From positions 1 through 17,985 of the forward strand of contig VGYW01000147.1 in NCBI GenBank assembly GCA_016872875.1: a stretch of 17,985 bases of DNA. The letters run 5' to 3'. Within the stretch, counting starts at the first letter, position 1, and every line of letters begins with the position of its first letter. A program made the translations under genes and the position numbers. The DNA comes from Planctomycetota bacterium (GTDB lineage: Bacteria > Planctomycetota > PUPC01 > DSUN01). The notes under the pieces are model-generated. The model searched no databases. It was not told where the DNA came from and saw only the letters and a program-made list of their open reading frames with translations. This document shows positions 6,422 through 12,661 of the stretch, one piece after another.

Positions 6422-9400
6422 ATGAGGCAAGCTCTGAAGGCGGCTGCCTTCGGCCTGGCGCTGTGCGCGGCGCGCGGCACGCGGGCCGATGAGAAGCTGG
6501 TGGTCCTCGACGCGGTGCCGCGGACCCTGAGCCTCTTCGAGGTGGCGGCCGACGGCTCCCGCCTGTTCTTCGGGGCGGGGAGCTACTATGTGTTCGATAC
6601 GGCGGGCAGGCTGGTGGACAGGTTCGGCATCCCGAGCGGGGCGGGCCGCGAGCTGGTCCAGTTGCCAAACGGCTGGTTCGTGGCGTTCAACTCCCACGCC
6701 AACGGGCACGTCGCCATGTTCCGTCCCGACGGCTCGCCCGAGCGCACAGTGGTCGGCCGCGGCGGCGACGAGAAGCGCCTCCGCGCCGACATGACCGGCT
6801 GGACCAGCCCCACCGGCGGCGCGGTGGACCCCGAGCGCAAGCTCATCTTCGCGCTCGACACCTCGATGGCCCAGCGCGGCGAGCCCGACCCCGTCTGGTC
6901 GCGCATCGCCATCTTCGACTTCGACGGGAAGTACGTGGGCGACATCGCCCGCTTCGACGCGAAGGCGAAGGACGCCGACGACGCGAGGCGCACCTGGTAC
7001 GACGACATCGAGATTGACCCCGCCCGCCAGCGCGTCTACGTGACGGCGCGGCGGACCGGCGACTTGCTGGCCTTCGGCTACGACGGCAAGCCGCTGGGCA
7101 CGGCCCCCGGCCGAGGCGGGATCGCCGTCTTCCCCGACGGCCGCATTGCCGTGGGCGCGAAGGACGGCCGAGGCGTCCAGTTCTACGGCCCCGACCTCAA
7201 GCCGCTCCGCGTGTTGCCTCTCCAGGGGCTTGAGGATTTGGAGGCGGACGCGAGCGGGCGGCTCTATGCCTCGGTGAACGACCCAACCGTCACCTTCATC
7301 CGCTGGCAGCCTGACCTGGAGAAGAGCGAGACGTTTGGCCCGCGCTACGTTCGCATTTCCGTGGACTTCCCCGAGGCCGCGGCCAGGGCAGGCGAGCCCT
7401 TGACGTTCAAGGTCAGGGCCGAAGGCCGGCCCGAGCCCGCGCAGCCGGGAGCCTGGCAGGTGATGATCCGACCGAGCGATGGCAGCAACCTGCGCTGGCG
7501 CCCGCTCCCAGTTAACCTCCCGAAGGTTGCGAACCTTCGGGAGGTCAAGACCCCCGAGACGCTCAGCGGCTTCTACGAGGTGGCGGTGAAGTTGGGCCAG
7601 GGGCCGCTCGCCCTGGCCGACCGAGCGAACGGCCTGTTCGTCCAGCGCACGTTCGCCTTCCTGCCCAAGGGCGCCGAGCGGAGCGTCGCGGTCGTCACCG
7701 CCACCGGCCGCCGCTGCTTCCAGCAGGGGGAGCCGATTGCCATTCACGTGGTTCGCCGGGGCGACTTCCCGGCCGGCCACGCGGTTCGGCTCGTCCTCGA
7801 AAAGGATGGCGCGATCCTGGGCTCGGCCGAGGCCCGCGGCGCCAACGCCGCGATGGAGATCAGCCCGGTGGTCACAAAGCGGCTGCCGCCGGGGGACTAC
7901 CTGCTCAGGCCCGTGGCGAGGGGGGCAGATCGGGCCGATCCGTCGGATCGGCCGGATCAGTCGGATCAGTCGGATCAGTCGGATCAGTCCTATCCCCTTC
8001 ACATCGCCATCGCGCAGGCCCAGCGCGATTCGCCCCTTCAGCGCATCATGTACCATGAGTTCGACAACGAGGCGGCCACGATGCGGCAGCTCCACCTGGC
8101 CGACAACGCCGAGCGAATGGCCTTCATCCGCGACTACGCGGAGGCCGCGGCCCGCCTGGGCTTCAACCGCGAGACCGACCGTTTGGTGGGCAAGCTGAAC
8201 ACCCAAACCGGCCCCGCGGCCTGGCGGCGCGACCACTCGCCCGTCCCGCTCAACGACCCCGGCTTCGCCCCGCCCGAATACTACGCCATCCCGCCCGCGA
8301 GCGCGAACTGGGAGGCCGAATACTACCTCGACCAGGCAACCCGCTTCGGCCTCCGCTACGACACGCAGCTCCTCGGCCATTGCTCGGGCGTTCGCTTCCG
8401 CGAAGAATGGCTCAAGGAGCTTGTCCCCCTCCTCCAGCGCACGGCCCAGTGGCTCGGCAAGTTCCCCTCCTTCTACGGCTTCAACTACAACGACGAGATG
8501 TTCTTCGGCCAGTGGGTGACGGACTGGAAGCAGGAGGACAAGGACTGGCTGAAGGCGAAGCACGAAGGTGAGTTCAAGGGCCGTCCGATGGCCGACGTCT
8601 ATATGCACGCCCTCCGCACGATGTACGGGGCGTTCAACAAGGGCGTGCGCGAGGCCAATCCGAAGGCCAGGGTCACGGCGACCCCGATGTGGCAGTTCCC
8701 CGCCGTCGAGGGCAGCTATCCGCCCGTCATCTACGAGGACATGGATGAGAGCTACAGCCACTACCTCTCCGAGGGCTACCATTACCCCTGGTATCCCGCG
8801 CACTCGGTGGACGCGGTGCGGCGGCCGGGCAAGCAGTTGATGGGCGTCTTCGACAACTCCTACAGCGGCGAGGGCGGCGACTGCTATCTCCAGGACCTGA
8901 TGCAGGTGCTCGCAAGGGGCGTGCAGGGCGCGGGCGTCCAGCACACGCGGCCGTTCCACGACGCCCGCGGCGCCAGCGCCTATCGGGTGGGCAACCTCAT
9001 CGCCAAGATGTACGGCCCAATCTTCGCCGAGTGCCCGCCGGCCAACGAGGCCGCCGTGCTCTACTCCTACACGCAGGATGTGGCCGAGCGCCGCAACTCG
9101 ATGGGCACGCCCCACTGGGAGCGCGTCTTCGCACTCCACACCGCTGGCCTCATGGCTGGCGTGCCCATGTTCATCACGTTCGAGGAAGACATTGCGGATG
9201 GCTGGCTCCTGGAGGATTTTCGATTTTCGATTTTTGATTTGCGGTTGAAATCGAAAACCGAGAATCAAAAATCAAAAATGCCCCGTATGCCGATGCTCTT
9301 TCTTGTGGGCCAGACGAAGCCCCTGCCAGCAAAGGCCCAGGAGCAGATTGGCAGGTTCATCGAGGCGGGCGGCAAGGTGTTCACGGATGCCGACAGCGCT

Positions 9401-12094
9401 GACTATCCCGGCGCGACCAAGCTGGCCATCAGGACCGACGAGTTGAAGTCCCTCTGGCACGAGGGCTATGCCGCCGACACCATCTACCCCCTCTTCGCTC
9501 CCGTGCAGGAGAAGCTGGCGGCGGAGCTGCGGGCAGCGGTCGGCCAGTTCCGCCGCTTCCCCGTGGACTCCGACAACCCCTGGGTCGCCGTCAACCAGTT
9601 CGATGGCGGCGCGATTCGCTACCTCATGGTCACGACCGACGAAGGCGCGCCCTATCCCTGGGACGCCGGCACCGTCTGGTCGCTCGGCGCCTCCTGGCGC
9701 TTCAGCGTCCTGCCCAAGACCGCAACCATCACCTTCCCCGACACCGGCGGCGTGGTCTACGACGTCTTCGAGCACACCCTCGTCAAGCCGAAACGCGAAG
9801 GCGGCAAGATGAAGCTGAAGGTGGACCTGCGCACCTTCCCCGGCCGCCTCTACGCCCTGGCCCCTGCGCGCCTCGGCGCCCCGCGGCTGAGCGCGATGGT
9901 CGAGAACGAGCTGCTGCACCCCGAGCCCCTCCACTTCTTCGTGGACGTTTCGGACGCCCGCCGCCGCCGCGTGGAGGCGCAAGTGCCCGTCCAGATTCGC
10001 CTGAGGGACCGGCACACGTGCGCCCTGGAAACCTATCGGAGCACTCCTCAGCACGGGTTTGCCACCTGCCACGAGTTGATGCCAGGCGTAGGCGATGCCT
10101 GGTCGCTCGAGGTCACGGAACTCATCGGGGGCAAGGCGAACATCATCCCGCTCACGCGGCGGCCGAGGCTCGACGGCGTCTTCAGCCTCAACCCCGATGC
10201 CCCCGTTGACGTTGTGCGCGGCTTGGAGGAACAATGGCAGGCATTGCGCCCGGAGCGCCTGAGACCAGGAGCCGTCCCGCGCCTGAGCGAGCTGGTCGGC
10301 GCGAGGCTGGATGGGGTGAAGGTGGCGGCGGACGGGCGGCACCTGCTGGTGACGGCGAAGGGGTATCTGAAGAATGTGACACTGGTGGAAGACCGGGGCG
10401 GACGGGCCAGGGTCGAGCGCGCGGTGCGGGTGGGCCAGGCGCCGACGGTGGGCGGGACGTGTCTCGCGCCCGATGGCTCGTGGTTCGCGGCGTCCGCCCG
10501 AATGACGGCGCGGTTTGGTCAGGGGCTTCAACTTGTGGAGGGAGCAAAAACGAGGACGTTCGCGGCGTTCGGCGACGCGGGGCGGATGAACAACCGCTTC
10601 GCCGTCTCGCCCGACGGCGACACGGTGCTGGCTCCAGGCACCTACGGCGCGGTCTGCTGGAAACGCCACCGCAGCGGCCCGTTCTGGAACCGACGCGAGG
10701 AGTGGAAGGAAGCCTGGAGCATTGATTACTGGAAAGAGTTCGCCAAGCTCGATTGGCCCGTCCATGAGATGAAAGAGCGAATCCCTCAGTTCCACGCCTT
10801 CATCCCTTCTGGTCACGCGTCACGGGTCACGGGTCACGAATCCCGTGCCGCGTCCCGCGTGCCGCGTGCCAAAGAAGCCGACTACGCCTTGATCCTGTTT
10901 GGTGAGTTCAGCAATCAGGGCTGGGTGACGGCGGACAATCCGTGCAAGGCGTGGCTCGCGGCGGTGAGCTTGGACAATGGCAAGGAGCTGTGGCGGTTCG
11001 ATGTGCCGGTCTTCAAGACCCTCCTGTTCCCGACGCTCCACGCCAGCCCCGATGGCACGAGGCTGCTCCTCCAGGTGCAGATGGGGAGCTGGGGGCGGGA
11101 GACCTTTCGCTTCTTCGCCATCAAAGACCGCCTGAAGGCGGAACTACAAACGTGGGATTCGAGGGTGGCGCCGCTCGACGTGGCGGTGGCGGATGGGACG
11201 GGGAGCTTCGCGCTGGTGTTCAACGAGCGGCTGGTCGAGATGCGGCGGCCGGACGGCTCGCTCGTCTACAACTTCTTCTGGAAGAACCAGCCTGTGAGCG
11301 TGGCGTTCGCGGCGGACGGCCAGCGGCTCTTCGTGGCCGATGATGCGGGGCGGCTGACGCTGCTCGATGAGGCGGGCGAGGAGGTCTGGCACGCCGAGCT
11401 CGGATGTGTTTCGGCCCTCGCCGCCTCGGGCGGGCGGGTGTATGCCGCAGGCTGGGACGGGCGGCTGCGGGCGTTCGGCCAGGATGGCAAGGCGCGTTGG
11501 ACGCTTGACCTGACGCCTGCGATGTTGGAGGAGGAGCCGATGAGGGCGGTCTGCGCCTCCACAGGCGCCCTCACCCTGCCCTCTCCCCGAGGGAGAGGGG
11601 AAGAGGGAGTGCCGGAGGGGGAGAACCTGCTGAGGGACGCGGGGCAGGGACGCCCCGCCTACAACAGGGCCACACTGAAGCTCGGCGGGACGCCGAGCTG
11701 GATGTCCGAGGGGAAGCTCCAGGTGAAGGCCGAGGAGCTGACGAACGGCAAGACCGATGACGTGGCGACCCCGTGGCTCCACCTCGACGAGCTGTTCTGG
11801 GACGCCACGGCCGGCCGCCAGGTCTGGGCCGAAATCGAGTTCAAGCAGCCGACCGATGTCAATGCCCTCACGGTCTATGAGAACCCCAAGTCCCCCAACT
11901 CCTGGCCCACCGAGGGCCTGGTGCAGGTTTGGGACGACGGGCTGAAGCGTTGGAACACCGCGGCCTTCGGCGTGTTCCTGCGCGGCCCGGTGAACACCTA
12001 TCGCCTCGGCCTCAAGGGCGCGACGAAGCTGCGCTACGTGCCCTGGAACAGCTACTACCGCAACTTCCACACGAGCGAGATCGAGGTGCGATGA
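6422..12094 (+). CDS. Giant secreted multidomain protein (propeller, TIM-barrel-like, second propeller, discoidin-like)
   Basis: 1,890 residues from ATG 6422 (GAGGG about eight bases upstream). Residues 1-22 form a signal peptide (MRQALKAAAFGLALCAARG, then TRADEK). Domains by eye: an NHL-like beta-propeller, about 25-305; one or two Ig-like beta-sandwiches, about 308-540; a TIM-barrel-like region, about 543-930, with GFNYNDEMFF near residue 690 as a possible catalytic acid site; a GATase-like fold, about 955-1130; a beta-sandwich; a PQQ/WD-like propeller, about 1285-1700 (repeats such as LDNGKELWRFD and LDEAGEEVWHAEL); and a C-terminal F5/8-type (discoidin-like) carbohydrate-binding domain, about 1750-1890. 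It is probably a secreted glycan-processing or glycan-sensing protein. At least six palindromic inserts are read through in frame. The stop overlaps a possible ATG of the next gene. Domain limits are approximate and enzymatic activity is inferred. Confidence 0.85.
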   Translation: MRQALKAAAFGLALCAARGTRADEKLVVLDAVPRTLSLFEVAADGSRLFFGAGSYYVFDTAGRLVDRFGIPSGAGRELVQLPNGWFVAFNSHANGHVAMFRPDGSPERTVVGRGGDEKRLRADMTGWTSPTGGAVDPERKLIFALDTSMAQRGEPDPVWSRIAIFDFDGKYVGDIARFDAKAKDADDARRTWYDDIEIDPARQRVYVTARRTGDLLAFGYDGKPLGTAPGRGGIAVFPDGRIAVGAKDGRGVQFYGPDLKPLRVLPLQGLEDLEADASGRLYASVNDPTVTFIRWQPDLEKSETFGPRYVRISVDFPEAAARAGEPLTFKVRAEGRPEPAQPGAWQVMIRPSDGSNLRWRPLPVNLPKVANLREVKTPETLSGFYEVAVKLGQGPLALADRANGLFVQRTFAFLPKGAERSVAVVTATGRRCFQQGEPIAIHVVRRGDFPAGHAVRLVLEKDGAILGSAEARGANAAMEISPVVTKRLPPGDYLLRPVARGADRADPSDRPDQSDQSDQSDQSYPLHIAIAQAQRDSPLQRIMYHEFDNEAATMRQLHLADNAERMAFIRDYAEAAARLGFNRETDRLVGKLNTQTGPAAWRRDHSPVPLNDPGFAPPEYYAIPPASANWEAEYYLDQATRFGLRYDTQLLGHCSGVRFREEWLKELVPLLQRTAQWLGKFPSFYGFNYNDEMFFGQWVTDWKQEDKDWLKAKHEGEFKGRPMADVYMHALRTMYGAFNKGVREANPKARVTATPMWQFPAVEGSYPPVIYEDMDESYSHYLSEGYHYPWYPAHSVDAVRRPGKQLMGVFDNSYSGEGGDCYLQDLMQVLARGVQGAGVQHTRPFHDARGASAYRVGNLIAKMYGPIFAECPPANEAAVLYSYTQDVAERRNSMGTPHWERVFALHTAGLMAGVPMFITFEEDIADGWLLEDFRFSIFDLRLKSKTENQKSKMPRMPMLFLVGQTKPLPAKAQEQIGRFIEAGGKVFTDADSADYPGATKLAIRTDELKSLWHEGYAADTIYPLFAPVQEKLAAELRAAVGQFRRFPVDSDNPWVAVNQFDGGAIRYLMVTTDEGAPYPWDAGTVWSLGASWRFSVLPKTATITFPDTGGVVYDVFEHTLVKPKREGGKMKLKVDLRTFPGRLYALAPARLGAPRLSAMVENELLHPEPLHFFVDVSDARRRRVEAQVPVQIRLRDRHTCALETYRSTPQHGFATCHELMPGVGDAWSLEVTELIGGKANIIPLTRRPRLDGVFSLNPDAPVDVVRGLEEQWQALRPERLRPGAVPRLSELVGARLDGVKVAADGRHLLVTAKGYLKNVTLVEDRGGRARVERAVRVGQAPTVGGTCLAPDGSWFAASARMTARFGQGLQLVEGAKTRTFAAFGDAGRMNNRFAVSPDGDTVLAPGTYGAVCWKRHRSGPFWNRREEWKEAWSIDYWKEFAKLDWPVHEMKERIPQFHAFIPSGHASRVTGHESRAASRVPRAKEADYALILFGEFSNQGWVTADNPCKAWLAAVSLDNGKELWRFDVPVFKTLLFPTLHASPDGTRLLLQVQMGSWGRETFRFFAIKDRLKAELQTWDSRVAPLDVAVADGTGSFALVFNERLVEMRRPDGSLVYNFFWKNQPVSVAFAADGQRLFVADDAGRLTLLDEAGEEVWHAELGCVSALAASGGRVYAAGWDGRLRAFGQDGKARWTLDLTPAMLEEEPMRAVCASTGALTLPSPRGRGEEGVPEGENLLRDAGQGRPAYNRATLKLGGTPSWMSEGKLQVKAEELTNGKTDDVATPWLHLDELFWDATAGRQVWAEIEFKQPTDVNALTVYENPKSPNSWPTEGLVQVWDDGLKRWNTAAFGVFLRGPVNTYRLGLKGATKLRYVPWNSYYRNFHTSEIEVR
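7512..7545. repeat. In-frame palindrome, family also found at 15291-15324
   Basis: ACCTCCCGAAGGTT, loop GCG, AACCTTCGGGAGGT: 14-base perfect arms (7515-7545), preceded by TTA. The 16 bases TTAACCTCCCGAAGGT are identical to 15291-15306, and the second arm ACCTTCGGGAGG is identical to 15313-15324. In the giant protein it encodes VNLPKVANLREVK between two beta-rich segments. Confidence 0.85.
7926..7989. repeat. In-frame GATC-word repeat
   Basis: A palindrome CCGATCCG-T-CGGATCGG (7935-7951) followed by four exact tandem copies of the nine-base unit GGATCAGTC (7954-7989). It encodes RADPSDRPDQSDQSDQSDQS, a hydrophilic linker between beta-domains. The nine-base unit keeps the frame whatever its copy number. 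Confidence 0.85.
9215..9279. repeat. In-frame AT-rich mirrored-word hairpin
   Basis: Left arm 9215-9240 is GATTTTC/GATTTTT words; right arm 9248-9279 is their mirror (ATCGAAA/ATCAAAA words). It is an AT-rich island in a strongly GC-rich gene. It encodes FRFSIFDLRLKSKTENQKSK at the junction of the TIM-barrel-like and GATase-like regions. Both other forward frames hit a stop inside it (TGA), so only this frame allows read-through. Confidence 0.85.
10811..10870. repeat. In-frame GTCACG/CGTGCC mirrored-word repeat
   Basis: Left half GGTCACGCGTCACGGGTCAC and on; right half a looser mirror of CGTGCCGCGTCCCGCGTGCC words. It encodes about 20 residues (GHASRVTGHESRAASRVPRA, residues 1464-1483) in a loop of the second propeller. 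Confidence 0.75.
11128..11152. repeat. In-frame copy of the CCGCCTGAAGGCGG element
   Basis: CCGCCTGAAGGCGGAACTAC followed by AAACG; 24 of 25 bases equal 6245-6269, the right arm of the hairpin upstream of this gene. It encodes RLKAELQT in the second propeller. Only one arm is present. Confidence 0.8.
11571..11657. repeat. In-frame pair of palindromes before the discoidin-like domain
   Basis: First hairpin CCCTCTCCC-CGA-GGGAGAGGG (11579-11599); second hairpin CGGGGC...GCCCCG (11640-11657). Together they encode a Pro/Arg/Gly/Glu-rich linker (LPSPRGRGEEGVPEGE... AGQGRPAYN) between the last propeller blade and the C-terminal domain. Confidence 0.75.
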
Positions 12095-12126
12095 TCCGTG
12101 ACCCTGTTTCTGAAAGGAGACGAGCG

Positions 12127-12552
12127 GTGGCGAAGTTCGCGATGAAGACGGAGCTAGGGGCCTCGGCGGCCGCCGTGTGGCAGGCGGTGGGCAACTTCGG
12201 CGGCATCCGCGCCTTCATCCCAGTCGTCCAGGCCTGCACCGTCGAAGGCAAAGGCCCGGGGGCTGTCCGCACCGTCACCCTCGACGGCGGCGCGGTGGTC
12301 ACTGAGCGCCTCGAGGCCCGCGACGGCCACGCGCGCATCATCACCTACTCGATCCTCACCTCGCCGCTGCCCCTCGAGGGCTACGTGGCCACGATGCGGG
12401 TCAACGAGCTGGGCAAGAACCGCTGCGAGCTCTCCTGGTCGTGCACCTTCGAGCCCAAGGGCGCCTCCGAAGACGAGTGCAAGAGGATCATCGAGGGCGT
12501 CTACACCGCCGGCTTCGGCGGCCTCAAGAAGCTGCTCGAGGCGGCGCCGTAG
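12127..12552 (+). CDS. SRPBCC-superfamily (polyketide cyclase/START-like) protein
   Basis: 141 residues from GTG 12127, chosen because AAAGGAG lies seven bases upstream and the fold begins immediately (KFAMKTELGASAAAVWQAVGNFGG). An in-frame ATG at 12091 overlaps the stop of the giant gene (ATGA) and would add 12 residues; it is a real alternative. The pattern is that of Polyketide_cyc2-type SRPBCC proteins: opening strand, AAAVWQAVGNF helix, VEGKGPGAVRTVTL and VTERLEARD strands, an ITYSILTSPLPLEGYVATMRV hairpin, and a long C-terminal helix (IIEGVYTAGFGGLKKLLEA). These proteins bind a hydrophobic ligand in a deep cavity. No signal peptide, so it is cytoplasmic. Ligand unknown; co-transcription with secreted glycan proteins gives no clear role. 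Confidence 0.88.
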   Translation: MAKFAMKTELGASAAAVWQAVGNFGGIRAFIPVVQACTVEGKGPGAVRTVTLDGGAVVTERLEARDGHARIITYSILTSPLPLEGYVATMRVNELGKNRCELSWSCTFEPKGASEDECKRIIEGVYTAGFGGLKKLLEAAP

Positions 12553-12563
12553 GGCAGGGAAGA

Positions 12564-12644
12564 AGCTGCGAGCTGCGAGCCGCGAGCTACGAGCTTAAGA
12601 TCCCGGTCTTGAGGCTCGCGGCTCGTGGCTCGTCGCTCGCGGCT
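12564..12644. repeat. Mirrored GAGCTGC/GCTCGCG-word hairpin between genes
   Basis: Left arm 12564-12596 (AGCTGCGAGCTGCGAGCCGC and on), right arm 12611-12644 (GGCTCGCGGCTCGTGGCTCG and on), with a short ATCCCGGTCT loop. It fills nearly the whole spacer between the SRPBCC and second sulfatase genes and ends just before the Shine-Dalgarno AAGGAGG. In mRNA it would be a strong hairpin and could uncouple expression of the two genes. Confidence 0.75.
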
Positions 12645-12661
12645 TTAGAAGGAGGAAGTCC

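Noticed and set aside
7954..7989. Possible CRISPR or iteron array
   Set aside because: Units are nine bases with no spacers, inside an open reading frame, and there is no cas or replication gene; it is a coding microsatellite-like repeat.
6143..9268. 1,041-residue minus-strand open frame
   Set aside because: Antisense to the giant gene and running through hairpins upstream of it; no domain, signal peptide or ribosome-binding site supports it.
9272..10816. 514-residue minus-strand open frame
   Set aside because: Antisense shadow of the giant gene with Arg/Gly/His-rich low-information translation.
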